Source: an uncultured Coriobacteriaceae bacterium (GTDB lineage: Bacteria > Actinomycetota > Coriobacteriia > Coriobacteriales > Atopobiaceae). Taken from it: 64,000 nt of DNA. A model generated the notes under the pieces. That model made no database searches, was not told where the DNA came from, and saw nothing but the letters and a program-made list of their open reading frames with translations. Both the position numbers and the translations under genes were made by a program. How positions within the stretch are numbered: the first letter of the stretch is position 1; each line of letters begins with the position of its first letter. The stretch spans positions 124,001 to 188,000 of the forward strand of contig CACYTH010000006.1 of assembly GCA_902777325.1 (NCBI GenBank), written 5' to 3'. Positions 28,924-37,805 of this stretch are shown here, in pieces.

Positions 28924-30110
28924 TGTGCCACCGCCCCCTCGTCAGATATCGCGTATACCATGCTTGCGTCGGCGCCCAGCCACTCGTTCATGTGGTCGAC
29001 GTAGTCGTCCACCGCATCGAGCGGCACGAACGTCTGGATTGACCCGCCAAAGCCACCGCCATGTATGCGCGTGGCACCCCTGCCGCCCAGCAGGCGCTCG
29101 GAGAACGCAAGGGCCACCATGGCATCCTGCTCTCGCGTGCCACACGCGCTCACGTTCTGCAGGAACATGGCAGAGCTGGCACCCGAGAGTTGCGTCAGCG
29201 CCAGGAAGGTCCTCATGTCCCCCTCCCTGAGCGCGTCCCAGCGCTCGTCGACCAAGTCCATCTCCTGGAAGTAGTGAAGGGCGCGCAGCACCGGTCGGTC
29301 GCCAAGCTGCCTACGCAGGGAAGGCAGGCGCTCGAGCAGCACGTCTTCCTTGACTTCGCACAGGCGCGTGGACCCCAGCGTCTCGGCGACGAGCTTCATC
29401 TCGACGGGTACGGCAGCGTACTCGTCGGTGTAGGCGCTGTGGTCGCACCCGACGTTCGTCAGCACCAGCGCATACCCATAGGCGGCAAAGTCGCAGGAGA
29501 GCTTCTCGGCACAGGGCTCTTCGTGCTCAAAGTCCATGTACGCGAGGCCACCCAAGCTCACCGCCAGCTGGTCCATCAGGCCGCACGGCTTGCCAAACCA
29601 GTCCTGCTCCACGCGCTGCGCCATCTTGGCAGCCTCCACGGCATCGACCTCAGGCCCCGGCCATAGGGCCTCCATCGTACGACACAGCGCCAGCTCATAG
29701 GCGGCTGAGGACGAGAGGCCACCGCCCGAGGGAATGTCGCTTGTCATAACCAGGTCGAACCCGTGCGGAACGCGTCCCGTGACAGTCATCTGGGCTGCCA
29801 TGCCACGTACCAGCCCCGCAGAGCTCACCTGCTCGTCCTCACGCGGATCAAGGTTGTCGATCGTCACGCACACCGGGTCGAAGCCCTGGCTGAACACCCG
29901 AATCTCATCTGCCTCGCGTGCGACGGCCAAACACTCGATACTGCGGTCGAGCGCCCCGGCGATCACGCGACCACCCTCATGGTCGGTGTGGTTGCCTGCG
30001 ATCTCGCTGCGTGCCGGCGCACGCACGGCAAGGACCTTCTCGTTGGAACCTCCCGTCAGCTGAACGAGTCGGTCGCCCAGCCGCAATGTCAAACCTTGGA
30101 CGTCTCTCAT
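28914..30110 (-). CDS. galK: galactokinase
   Basis: This GHMP kinase phosphorylates galactose to galactose-1-phosphate, the entry step of the Leloir pathway. The 398-residue protein has APARSEIAGNHTDHEGGRVIAG (galactokinase signature), SDIPSGGGLSSSAAYELAL (ATP-binding GLSSSA motif), KPCGLMDQLAVSLGG with the catalytic Asp, and RIHGGGFGGSIQTFVP as the third motif. I start it at 30110, nine bases after AGAGAGG, because the ATG three codons earlier abuts that site. A 10-bp dyad (30132-30141 with 30156-30165) just upstream may regulate it. galT overlaps the 3' end. Confidence 0.95.
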   Translation of the reverse strand: MRDVQGLTLRLGDRLVQLTGGSNEKVLAVRAPARSEIAGNHTDHEGGRVIAGALDRSIECLAVAREADEIRVFSQGFDPVCVTIDNLDPREDEQVSSAGLVRGMAAQMTVTGRVPHGFDLVMTSDIPSGGGLSSSAAYELALCRTMEALWPGPEVDAVEAAKMAQRVEQDWFGKPCGLMDQLAVSLGGLAYMDFEHEEPCAEKLSCDFAAYGYALVLTNVGCDHSAYTDEYAAVPVEMKLVAETLGSTRLCEVKEDVLLERLPSLRRQLGDRPVLRALHYFQEMDLVDERWDALREGDMRTFLALTQLSGASSAMFLQNVSACGTREQDAMVALAFSERLLGGRGATRIHGGGFGGSIQTFVPLDAVDDYVDHMNEWLGADASMVYAISDEGAVAQWI

Positions 30111-30131
30111 CTGATCCATCCTCTCTGAGGT

Positions 30132-30165
30132 GTGGCAAACGACTGGTTCCCCTCCCGTTTGCCAC
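30132..30165. promoter_or_regulatory. dyad upstream of galK
   Basis: GTGGCAAACG and CGTTTGCCAC form a 10-bp inverted repeat with 14 nt between, 22 bases upstream of the galK start. A second small palindrome, CCCGTT/AACGGG, lies at 30180-30195. They could be an operator pair or a leader hairpin; the LacI regulator nearby is one candidate binder. Confidence 0.45.
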
Positions 30166-30331
30166 CCACCAAACGTTACCCGTTCCACAACGGGCATTGA
30201 CGCTGGTCCCACCGAAATCGCGCCGTACGAAAGTGCCCCTCGCCAAACGCGAGGCCAAGCAACCGTATGCCAGCATCCAGCGGCGCTCGTTTCTTAGGGA
30301 CTACTCTTCAGAACAGCCTTTCCACAGAGCC

Positions 30332-31750
30332 CTACAAAAGCCTCCCCGTACGTGCCACCTGGGCAAACCAGTACGCTGATGCCTTGGGTATGCGCTGCTG
30401 CGTCTCGAAGTCGACATAGAAGAACCCGTAGCGCTTGTTGTAGCCGTTGGTCCAGCTGAACATGTCCATGAGCGACCACAGGAAGTAGCCCGTCATGTTG
30501 ACGCCGGCATCCACGGCAGCAAGCAGCCAGTGCAGGTGGGCACGGACGTAGTCGATGCGATAGGAGTCATCGATGACACCGGCGACCAGCTCGTCTTTGG
30601 CACCCATGCCGTTCTCGGTAATCATAATCTCCCGATAGTTGGGGTACTGCAGACGGATGCGCACGAGCAGGTCGTACATGCCCTCCGGGTATATGAGCCA
30701 GTCCCAGTCGGTACGGGGAATCCCCTCCTTGTTCACGCGTTCGCCCACGCCCGAAAGCGCATAGCGCTCGGTGCCCTTGTCGCCCGTGGCATTGTGGTGC
30801 AGGATGCTCGGGCCGTCGTAGCCACGCAGGAAGCGACTCTGGTAGTAGTTGATGCCCAGGAAGTCGTTGTGCAGCGCAGCCTCGCGCATGCAGACAAGGT
30901 CCTCCTCGCGGATGTCCAGCTCGCCCCCCGAGAGCGCCGCAAGGCGCGTGGCGCACTCCATCGTGTCGGGTGCGTAGTCTCCGCGGAAGGTGGCGTCGAG
31001 CAGAAACTGGTTCTGCAACACGTCCTCGTTCTTGGCCGCCTGGATGTCAGCAGGGTCAAGCTCGTCATAGGGATACTTTCCCTCGAGCGTGTGCACCACG
31101 CCGATCTTGCCCTCGTAGCCGCCCTCATGGAAGGCGTTCACCGCACGGGCATGTGCCAGCATCATGTTGTGGTTGCACTGCAGGGCCTTGTCGAGCGCAC
31201 AGGTGATGCCACCCGGCGGGAAGGTGCCCTCGATGAAGGTGTTGCTGGACACCGCCCAGATCTCGTTGAACGTGAACCAGTAGCGCACCTCATCGCGATA
31301 TTCCTCGAAGCAGAAGCGCGCATACGCCTCAAAGGCATCGATGGTGTCACGATTCAGGAAGCCACCCTTCTCAAAGAGCGCGAGCGGCGTGTCAAAGTGG
31401 TGCAGCGTGACATAGGGCTCTACGCCATGCGCCTTGCAAGCACGAAGAACGTCGTGATAGAACGCAACGCCTTCGGGATTGACATCACCTGTCCCCTGGG
31501 GAAAGACGCGGCTCCATGCGATGGAGACACGGATGCCGTTGAGCCCGAACTGCTCGCAGAGAGCGAGGTCGCGCTCGTAGTAGTGGTAGAAGTCGGAAGC
31601 GGGATCGGCGGAGAAGCGGCCCCTCTTGGCGAGGAAGGGGTCCCATGAGACCTCTCCCTTGCCATGGGCGTGCGTCTCGCCCTCGCACTGATAGGCAGCG
31701 GTTGCTCCGCCAAAGACAAAGCCAGCGGGAAACGCTAACGATGAGGCCAT
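30332..31750 (-). CDS. lacG: 6-phospho-beta-galactosidase (GH1)
   Basis: A 472-residue GH1 enzyme that cleaves lactose-6-phosphate (formed by the lactose PTS) to galactose-6-phosphate and glucose in the cytoplasm. TFNEIWAVSS holds the acid/base Glu and MITENGMG the nucleophile Glu. The C-terminal WSLMDMFSWTNGYNKRYGFFYVDFETQ region keeps the Trp, Ser, Lys and Tyr that LacG enzymes use to bind the 6-phosphate and an axial O4. Length and wording match LacG better than 6-phospho-beta-glucosidases. It follows lacE by 102 nt, with a stem-loop between. AAAGGAGTG precedes the ATG. Confidence 0.9.
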   Translation of the reverse strand: MASSLAFPAGFVFGGATAAYQCEGETHAHGKGEVSWDPFLAKRGRFSADPASDFYHYYERDLALCEQFGLNGIRVSIAWSRVFPQGTGDVNPEGVAFYHDVLRACKAHGVEPYVTLHHFDTPLALFEKGGFLNRDTIDAFEAYARFCFEEYRDEVRYWFTFNEIWAVSSNTFIEGTFPPGGITCALDKALQCNHNMMLAHARAVNAFHEGGYEGKIGVVHTLEGKYPYDELDPADIQAAKNEDVLQNQFLLDATFRGDYAPDTMECATRLAALSGGELDIREEDLVCMREAALHNDFLGINYYQSRFLRGYDGPSILHHNATGDKGTERYALSGVGERVNKEGIPRTDWDWLIYPEGMYDLLVRIRLQYPNYREIMITENGMGAKDELVAGVIDDSYRIDYVRAHLHWLLAAVDAGVNMTGYFLWSLMDMFSWTNGYNKRYGFFYVDFETQQRIPKASAYWFAQVARTGRLL

Positions 31751-31810
31751 GACGACACTCCTTTACGGCTTTGGATGCGACTGACGATCACGACGAAGCG
31801 AGCGTGACGT

Positions 31811-31842
31811 ACGGGCGCCCGACCAGCAGGCCGGACGCCCGT
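31811..31842 (-). other. intercistronic stem-loop between lacE and lacG
   Basis: The 14-bp arms (31811-31824 with 31829-31842, two G-T pairs) surround a 4-nt loop without a T-run. It may stabilise the upstream mRNA segment or cause partial termination. Confidence 0.55.
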
Positions 31843-31852
31843 TGGAAGGAAC

Positions 31853-33598
31853 CTATCCGGCAAGCTGCTCGCGGACAAACTCGAGCGCTGCTGCGCCGTC
31901 ACGGGTGAGGGCAATGTACTGCCTTCCCTCGCAGGCGGCAGCCTTTACGCCCATGCGGTCGGCATCGAGCTTGAGGTCCTCGTAGTACGAGGCAACTTGC
32001 GGGGCAAGCACCACCAGGTCGAAGTCGGGCATGATGTCCAGATGCGCGCCATAAGCACCTGCCGCACTCTCGAGATCGAGCCCGCGCTCCTTGGCAGCCT
32101 TTGCCAAGGCATTTGCCAGAAGGCCAGAGGTGCCGCCTCCAGCGCAGAGCACCAGAACCTTCTTGCCGCTCAGGTCGCCATCGGATGCGGCAGCCTTTGC
32201 CGCCTGCGGAGCTGCCTCTGCGACCTCTTCGACCTGTGCGGCGACCGACGTGGAGGGAGCCTTGCCCTGGAAGGCATCGCTCATGCGGGCGGCCTTGTCG
32301 GCAGCGCGAGCCTCAAGCTCCTCAGCCTCGATCTGCGCCTCTTCCTCGCACTTCTCCATGTCGTACATCTTGAAGAACGGGTAGTAGATGGCAAAGTCCA
32401 TGGCAAGGGCCACCGCCACATAGACGAACGAGAGCACGCTGAGGCCGCAGCCAAGCACGATGCCAAGCGGTGCGGGCGTGGTCCACGGCAGCGTGTAGAG
32501 GAAGCCGTTCATACCCAGGATGTCGATGAACATCTTGAAGACCCATGCGTTGGCAACGGGCGCGATCACGAACGGGACCAGGAAGACGGGGTTGAGCACC
32601 ATCGGCGCACCAAAGAGGAAGGGCTCGTTGACGCCAAAGCTCACCGGAATCGCCGAGGCGCGACCCACTGCCCTGAGCTCCTTGGACTTTGCCATGAAGG
32701 CAAACATCATGCAGGGGACCAGCGTGGCACCGGTGCCACCCATGGTCACTACGAAGTACTGCAGGCCAAGGCTGAGCGCATGGTTTGCATGCAGGCCAGC
32801 CTGATAGGCGGCCAGGTTCTCGGTCATGCCGGCAAGGAGTGCGACCTCGACGGCGGGCTCCACGATAGAGGGTCCGTGCACGCCCACGAACCAGAAGAGC
32901 GACATGGCGCCGTAGATGATGGCGATGCCGATGTAGCTGTCGGCTGCCGAGAAGATGGGCTGGAACAGATGGATGACGCCCTCTGCCACGCAAGCGCCCG
33001 TCAGGTTACGCACGACCAGGTCAATTGCCCAGAACAGCACGACCGAAATCGAGAAGGGAATGATGTCCTTGAAGGTCTGCGAGATGTTGGGCGGCACCTG
33101 CTCGGGCATGTGAATGGTGATGTTGCGCGAGACGCAGAACTGGTAGATGCCACAGACGACAAACGCCGACATGAAGGCGGTGAGCAGACCCTTGCTGCCC
33201 AGACAGTCGGATGCAAAGCCGCCCTCCAGCGGATCGGAGGCGAGGATGAGCAGTCCCACCAACGCGCAAACCATGGTTGACAGGAAGTTAATCTGGTTGT
33301 TGCGCGGCATGTCGCGGTTGAGGGTATCCGTGAAGTGCTTGGCAGTGGTTGCCGCCACCACCAGCGACAGCACGCCCATGGAATAGTTGTACGGCTTGGT
33401 GATGGCCGCCTCGATGTGCGCCGGCCACGAGAAGCCCCAGATGTTGGGCACGTAGGCAACCAGAAGGAAGATCGACGAGAAGATGACGATGGGCATGGCC
33501 GAGATGAAGCCATCCTTGACGGCCTTGAGGTACTTGTTGCGGGCAATCTGGTCAAAGAACGGCTTGCCCTTCTGGATGGTGGCAATGAGTTTGTCCAT
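31853..33598 (-). CDS. lacE: PTS lactose-specific IICB component
   Basis: A 581-residue membrane transporter that takes up and phosphorylates lactose. Residues 1-420 form a IIC domain of the lactose/cellobiose family with about ten helices, including NEPFLFGAPMVLNPVFLVPF. A charged Ala-rich linker of about 55 residues follows, then a IIB domain (about 478-581) with the phospho-Cys485 in VLVLCAGGGTSGLLANAL, the LacE wording. IICB fusion is the normal LacE form, whereas cellobiose systems have separate B and C. GGGGGAG lies five bases before the ATG at 33598. It sits between lacF and lacG. Confidence 0.93.
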   Translation of the reverse strand: MDKLIATIQKGKPFFDQIARNKYLKAVKDGFISAMPIVIFSSIFLLVAYVPNIWGFSWPAHIEAAITKPYNYSMGVLSLVVAATTAKHFTDTLNRDMPRNNQINFLSTMVCALVGLLILASDPLEGGFASDCLGSKGLLTAFMSAFVVCGIYQFCVSRNITIHMPEQVPPNISQTFKDIIPFSISVVLFWAIDLVVRNLTGACVAEGVIHLFQPIFSAADSYIGIAIIYGAMSLFWFVGVHGPSIVEPAVEVALLAGMTENLAAYQAGLHANHALSLGLQYFVVTMGGTGATLVPCMMFAFMAKSKELRAVGRASAIPVSFGVNEPFLFGAPMVLNPVFLVPFVIAPVANAWVFKMFIDILGMNGFLYTLPWTTPAPLGIVLGCGLSVLSFVYVAVALAMDFAIYYPFFKMYDMEKCEEEAQIEAEELEARAADKAARMSDAFQGKAPSTSVAAQVEEVAEAAPQAAKAAASDGDLSGKKVLVLCAGGGTSGLLANALAKAAKERGLDLESAAGAYGAHLDIMPDFDLVVLAPQVASYYEDLKLDADRMGVKAAACEGRQYIALTRDGAAALEFVREQLAG

Positions 33599-33629
33599 GA
33601 CAACTCCCCCTTTCCGGTGTGGATGTGAC

Positions 33630-33938
33630 CTATCGATAGATGTCGACAAGGGCATCGATGACATCGCGCAGAAGCATGGTGGTCATCAGGTGGTCTTGGG
33701 CATGCACGAGCAGGACGGTCGGGGCCGTCACCTCTCCACGCGCCTCGAGAGTGAGCAGCTCGGTCTGCGACTTGTGCGCATCGTTCAGCAGCTCCTGGGC
33801 CTCGTCCACCAGAGCCTTGGCACGGTCGAAGTTACGCGCCTTGGCCTCCTTGACGGCAGTTAGCAGCTTGGTACGTGCGTCACCCGAGAGGGCGACGATT
33901 TCAATCATGGTCAGCTCTAGTTCTTCGGCAGTAATCAT
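33630..33938 (-). CDS. lacF: PTS lactose-specific IIA component
   Basis: A 102-residue IIA of the lactose/cellobiose family, an all-helical trimer that passes phosphate from HPr to the IIB Cys. The active-site His79 lies in LLVHAQDHLMT, with the conserved second His83, and the protein opens with EELELTMIEIVALSGDARTKLL. It is the first gene of lacFEG, 31 nt before lacE. AAGGG lies six bases upstream of the ATG. Its promoter region contains two LacI-type palindromes at 33981-34024, so lactose-dependent derepression by the divergent LacI protein is likely. Confidence 0.93.
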   Translation of the reverse strand: MITAEELELTMIEIVALSGDARTKLLTAVKEAKARNFDRAKALVDEAQELLNDAHKSQTELLTLEARGEVTAPTVLLVHAQDHLMTTMLLRDVIDALVDIYR

Positions 33939-33980
33939 GTCCTTTCCCTTCTGTGCGGAACCCTCCGTTGGTCGCAACAC

Positions 33981-34024
33981 GCGAATGTTAACGTTAACAT
34001 TCGCCGTGATGTTCACGTTAACAT
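33981..34024. promoter_or_regulatory. two LacI-type operators between lacF and the LacI gene
   Basis: A perfect 24-bp palindrome (33981-34004, half-site GCGAATGTTAAC) and an imperfect 16-bp copy (34009-34024, ATGTTCACGTTAACAT) have centres 24 bp apart. Both resemble LacI/GalR operators with a central CG. The lac promoter lies in this area. Confidence 0.75.
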
Positions 34025-34225
34025 TCAGTGCCGGACACTTCGTTCGCAAACCGCGAGCGCTCGTTTTGAACGGTAAGCGGCGAAGGGCTCGCGAAGGCCG
34101 TGAGAAGCCTGCCCGAGCCATGCTGGAGGGCTCCCGCTGCGCCAAGCGTCCTGTGGGCGGTCGACATCCCCCCTAATCGAATTGGTTGCGTTACCATTTG
34201 TACTTGTAGAGAAGGGATGCACAAC

Positions 34226-35236
34226 ATGGCACACGGCCCAGGCACAGGCGCCTCGCTCGCTGACGTGGCGAAGCTCGCTAAGGTGTCCACGCAGACGGCG
34301 TCACGAGTGGCAAACGGCTCTGACGCCGTTCGCCCCGACACCAGAGAGCGCGTGCTGGCGGCCATGGCCGAGCTGAGCTATCGCCCGAGCTTTGCCGCAC
34401 GAAGCCTGAGGGCGGGAAGCTACCACAGCATCGGGCTCTCCATGTCAGGCAACATGGAAGCCACCGGAAGGCGCTTTCAGGTAGAAGGCCTCACCGCAGC
34501 CGCAACCCGCCGCCGCTACGCCATCACCCTGCTGCAGCTAGACGATGACGAAGCAAACCTGAGCGAGGCCTCTCGCCGGATGGCGTCACTCCCCGTTGAC
34601 GGCCAGATACTCTACCTCGGTGCGACCCCTCCCGACTTCGCCACGTTCGAGCCACCCCAAGCGCTGCCCACCGTCATCATCAGCACGCAGCACCACCCCT
34701 ACTGCGCCACCATCAGCAACGACCAGACGGGCTGCTCGGTCTCGATCGTGAACCATTTCGTCCAGAAGGGGCATCGCGAGATTCGCTTTGTGGGCGGCCG
34801 ACGCGAGTCGTTTGCCAACGTCAGTCGTCAGAAGGGCTGGGAGCAGGCCCTGCGCATGCGCGGACTGCACGTTGTCGAGCCCATGCACGGCGATTGGACC
34901 GCCGACAGTGGCTACGAGATTGGCATGCAGCTCGTAAACGACAAGTCGTGCACCGCAATCTATGCCTCCAACGACGCCATCGCAGTCGGCATTATCTACG
35001 CCCTGCGCGACGCGGGCCTGCGCGTGCCTCAGGATATCAGCGTTATCGGTGTCGATGATTCGCTCGTGGGTGTGATCCCCCATTTGGAGCTGAGCTCGTA
35101 CCGCTTCAACGACACGCAGGTGGGAGCTCTCGCCTTCGATCTTGCCACCAACCCGCCCGAAGGCAAGAAGCCGCCCCACATCCTGGTTCCCGGCACACTC
35201 GTGGAGCGCTCGACCGTTGCGCAGGCACCGAGGTAG
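34226..35236 (+). CDS. LacI family transcriptional regulator
   Basis: A 336-residue repressor. Residues 9-55 are the LacI helix-turn-helix and hinge (ASLADVAKLAKVSTQTASRVANGSDAVRPDTRERVLAAMAELSYRPS), and the rest is a periplasmic-binding-protein-like sensor (ALPTVIISTQ, FVGGRRESFANVSRQKGWEQAL, IYASNDAIAVGIIYALRDAGLRVPQDISVIGVDDS). I prefer the ATG at 34226, nine bases after GAAGGG, over one at 34217 that touches it. It is divergent from lacF with two palindromic operators between, so it most likely represses lacFEG and perhaps the gal genes. The inducer is probably a lactose- or galactose-derived sugar. TACCAT at 34192-34197 is its likely -10. Confidence 0.93.
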   Translation: MAHGPGTGASLADVAKLAKVSTQTASRVANGSDAVRPDTRERVLAAMAELSYRPSFAARSLRAGSYHSIGLSMSGNMEATGRRFQVEGLTAAATRRRYAITLLQLDDDEANLSEASRRMASLPVDGQILYLGATPPDFATFEPPQALPTVIISTQHHPYCATISNDQTGCSVSIVNHFVQKGHREIRFVGGRRESFANVSRQKGWEQALRMRGLHVVEPMHGDWTADSGYEIGMQLVNDKSCTAIYASNDAIAVGIIYALRDAGLRVPQDISVIGVDDSLVGVIPHLELSSYRFNDTQVGALAFDLATNPPEGKKPPHILVPGTLVERSTVAQAPR

Positions 35237-35392
35237 CGGGCCGACTTGTCTGAGCGTTCGTTGCGCCACGATCGTTGCCGCTTCGTCACACGCTTATCCC
35301 ATAAGAACGAGCAGCTTGCGAGCGTTCCCGCCCACTGCAGATTATTTCATCGTATAAATGAAGGTGGGTTTATAGGGAACGGGAGGGGACCC

Positions 35393-36232
35393 ATGTTTAG
35401 TACATCAACCGCGTTGCTTTCGTTTTTGGTCGGTATCGTCGGCTGCATCTTTGGCGGCACCCAAACCTTTATCGTCACGGGCTTTGTGGGGTTGTTCATC
35501 TATGCCCTCCAGGCCGTGGGCATCCAATCGGAGTTCCTGACCGAGACCCTGCTCAACACCGTCTTTCTGCCGGCCATCATCTTCAACGCGGCATCGGTCT
35601 CCACGGCCTACGCCGCCAAGTGCTACGACATCGAGGGCTGGGACATCAACCACAGCCTGCTGTTTACCCACGACCCCATCGTCTCGCTGATGGGCGGCCT
35701 GGGCGGCGTGATCGGCTACCTGGTGTTTGCCTTCGCGCGCGGCATCGGACTGCCGGCCGACCAAGGCTCCTTCTCCGTCATCCTCGTGGGCGTGCTGACG
35801 CGCCTCCTTCTGGGCGACGGCCACTGGACCAACCCCAACGCAACCGCCTACTACAAGAAGGAGGGTCCGCGCTACTGGGCGTTCCAGTTCATCAACGCGC
35901 TGGGCATCTGCGGGCTCACCGCACTCGTGCTCGAGCAGATGGACCCGGCGTTCTACAACATCGTGTTCAACATCTCGGCCGCGCTCATCCTGCTCTCCAT
36001 CTTCGACCAGCAGCGCCGCACGTACCCCACCACCCACCACGAGACCCTCGTGGTGGCCTACGCCATGGCGGCGACCGGCGCCAACGTGGTCGTCTCCATC
36101 GCCTTCGGCATGCTGGCCAACCTCATCTACCTGCTGTTTGCCCGTTACTTCAACGAGAACTGCGACACCCACATCGACCCGCCCGCCGTGGCGATCGAGA
36201 TCTGCTCGCTGATCCTGTTCACCTGCTTCTAG
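35393..36232 (+). CDS. multi-pass membrane protein of unknown function
   Basis: A 279-residue integral membrane protein with seven or eight hydrophobic segments (about 5-45, 50-70, 95-115, 125-140, 165-185, 190-205, 225-250 and 262-279). Between helices it carries a cytosolic or exposed YYKKEGPRYWAFQFINALG stretch and a QQRRTYPTTHHETL loop with paired His. I know no family with these motifs. GGGAGGGG precedes the ATG at 35393. A TATAAA at 35353 is a possible -10. It is followed after 64 nt by a methyltransferase gene that may share its transcript. Confidence 0.6.
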   Translation: MFSTSTALLSFLVGIVGCIFGGTQTFIVTGFVGLFIYALQAVGIQSEFLTETLLNTVFLPAIIFNAASVSTAYAAKCYDIEGWDINHSLLFTHDPIVSLMGGLGGVIGYLVFAFARGIGLPADQGSFSVILVGVLTRLLLGDGHWTNPNATAYYKKEGPRYWAFQFINALGICGLTALVLEQMDPAFYNIVFNISAALILLSIFDQQRRTYPTTHHETLVVAYAMAATGANVVVSIAFGMLANLIYLLFARYFNENCDTHIDPPAVAIEICSLILFTCF

Positions 36233-36296
36233 ACCTTGTCGCCGGCAGGCGCTATGCTGACGGGGCGCTCCCCCAGCCGCCCGTCAGGAGAAGCCC

Positions 36297-36944
36297 ATGG
36301 CACGACACAAGCCAGCAACCCCCAGCAACCTCACAGAGGTGCTCGCCTATGACGAGGCACTTGACCGGCGCGTCTGCGGTGTCTCCCTCTCCGAGGAGCG
36401 AGAGACGCGCTTTGCCGAGGAGGGCGCGCACGATCCCACGGCCACACATTACTTTGTCCTGGAGGAGCTGTTCTCCCACCTCGACTTTGACGGCAGCTCG
36501 CACCTGTTGGACGTGGGCTGCGGCAAGGGACGCGTGCTGGCGCACTTTGTGCGGAAGTGCTATCCGGGCAAGGCAACAGGCGTGGAGCTCGACCCGGAGC
36601 TCGCTGAGGTCGCAGCTAGATGGGTGGGGCGCTACGAGTGCCTGAGCGTCATAAACGCGAGCGTGCTCGACCTCGACCTTTGCCGCTACACCCACTTCTA
36701 CCTCTTCAACCCCTTCTCGCCCGGCGTGCTGCAGGCCTTTATCGAGAGCATCGAGGCGCAGCTCACGCATGCGGCAACCATCGTGCACATGTCGGACAAC
36801 GGGGACACCTGGAACTACGTGGGACGCACCGGCTGGACCGAGCTGGCGTCAGGCGCCATCCAGTACGGTCACAACGCGCGGGGCTATCCGTTTGAGGTCT
36901 ACGACTGCCCGCAGCACTACACCATCTGGCGCTACGAACCATGA
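36297..36944 (+). CDS. class I SAM-dependent methyltransferase
   Basis: A 215-residue cytoplasmic methyltransferase. Motif I is LLDVGCGKGRVLAHF at about 69-83, followed by TGVELDPELAEVA with the acidic residue that binds the ribose hydroxyls. DLDLCRYTHFYLFNPFSPGVLQAF then corresponds to motifs II-III; the NPF variant recalls NPPY-type motifs but lacks the second Pro. The target molecule is unknown. AGGAG lies seven bases before the ATG. The stop codon directly abuts the large GTGACACA palindrome. Confidence 0.82.
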   Translation: MARHKPATPSNLTEVLAYDEALDRRVCGVSLSEERETRFAEEGAHDPTATHYFVLEELFSHLDFDGSSHLLDVGCGKGRVLAHFVRKCYPGKATGVELDPELAEVAARWVGRYECLSVINASVLDLDLCRYTHFYLFNPFSPGVLQAFIESIEAQLTHAATIVHMSDNGDTWNYVGRTGWTELASGAIQYGHNARGYPFEVYDCPQHYTIWRYEP

Positions 36945-37032
36945 GTGACACACCAACTCCCACGGAGCGAATGTGTCACCGCCACAACAACGCGGCGGTG
37001 ACACATTCGCTCCGTGGGAGTTGGTGTGTCAC
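36945..37032. repeat. long perfect inverted repeat of GTGACACA type
   Basis: Two perfect 39-nt arms (36945-36983 and 36994-37032) flank a 10-nt loop. Each arm is itself an imperfect palindrome beginning GTGACACA and containing TGTGTCAC. The outer 16 bases, GTGACACACCAACTCC, differ by one base from the arm of the palindrome at 63775-63811. It fills the gap between two convergent genes. Confidence 0.85.
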
Positions 37033-37035
37033 TTG

Positions 37036-37749
37036 CTAGTCGTCGAGGGGAACGACCTGGTTGTAGAGCACCGTGTGGGGCTTGTCGTCCGGCAGGTCCA
37101 TGTGGAGGTGCCCAAAGTACCAGCGCTTGTAGGCAAAGGTGCCCTCGACGTGGCGCTCCAGCCAGTCGGTGTACTCGTCGGAAGGCCCCCAGAAGCCGGC
37201 ATAGCGGGCACGGTAACGCTGGTACTGGCCTGTTGGCGGGCAATGCGTGAGCACGTAGTCCACCTCGCCGACCTCCGCCGCACGCGTGGCAATGTAGCGA
37301 CGCTCCTCCTCGTCCGGCACCTCCTGGGGCCACCACGTGCGATGCGGCGTGCGCCACTGCCTGTCGATCGAGTGTGCACCGCCCACCACAAAGAAGGAGT
37401 GCCCGCCAAAGCGATAGGTCTCGCCGCGCATGAGGTGCAGCACATGCGGACGGATGCGCTGGACGCGACCGCCTGCCCACGACTCCTCGGGCAGCGCGTC
37501 GAGCAGGTCGAAGTTCTCATGGTTGCCGTCCACCACGAGCGTGGTCCAGGGGCGCTCCTCGAGCCAGTCGAGCCGGGAGGTCTCCTTCTCGCTGGGCGGG
37601 TCCGACCAGAGCAGGCCAAAGTCACCGAGGATGACGAGGTAGTCGTCACGTGTGAGCGTGGCCCCCTCGCCCGCCGCAAACTGGTCGACCTTGCCCATGT
37701 CCAGCTCGCCGTGCGTGTCGCCCGTCAGGAAGACTGCCATCGGTGCCAT
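37036..37749 (-). CDS. metallophosphoesterase
   Basis: A 237-residue calcineurin-like phosphoesterase with the metal-binding blocks in order: FLTGDTHGELD (Asp, His), LVILGDFGLLW (GD), LVVDGNHENFDLL (GNHE), VLTHCPP (His) and WYFGHLHMD (GHxH). These bind two metal ions and hydrolyse phosphomonoesters or diesters; the substrate is unknown. I start it at 37749 with AGGA four bases upstream; an ATG three codons later is the alternative. It lies downstream of the FSA gene on the same strand, with a GC-rich hairpin between, so it may be partly separate. Confidence 0.87.
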   Translation of the reverse strand: MAPMAVFLTGDTHGELDMGKVDQFAAGEGATLTRDDYLVILGDFGLLWSDPPSEKETSRLDWLEERPWTTLVVDGNHENFDLLDALPEESWAGGRVQRIRPHVLHLMRGETYRFGGHSFFVVGGAHSIDRQWRTPHRTWWPQEVPDEEERRYIATRAAEVGEVDYVLTHCPPTGQYQRYRARYAGFWGPSDEYTDWLERHVEGTFAYKRWYFGHLHMDLPDDKPHTVLYNQVVPLDD

Positions 37750-37765
37750 CCGTTCCTGTAGAAGT

Positions 37766-37792
37766 GCGGCGCGCACCTCCCGTGCGCGCCGC
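37766..37792 (-). terminator. hairpin between the FSA and metallophosphoesterase genes
   Basis: Perfect 11-bp arms GCGGCGCGCAC (37766-37776 with 37782-37792) with a 5-nt loop lie 13 bases after the FSA stop. There is no strong T-run on the minus strand. Confidence 0.55.
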
Positions 37793-37805
37793 CTTTGCCT
37801 AACCT

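Noticed and set aside
36945..37032. Insertion-sequence end or CRISPR-like repeat
   Set aside because: No transposase, no target duplication and no spaced repeat series; the element lies neatly between two stop codons.
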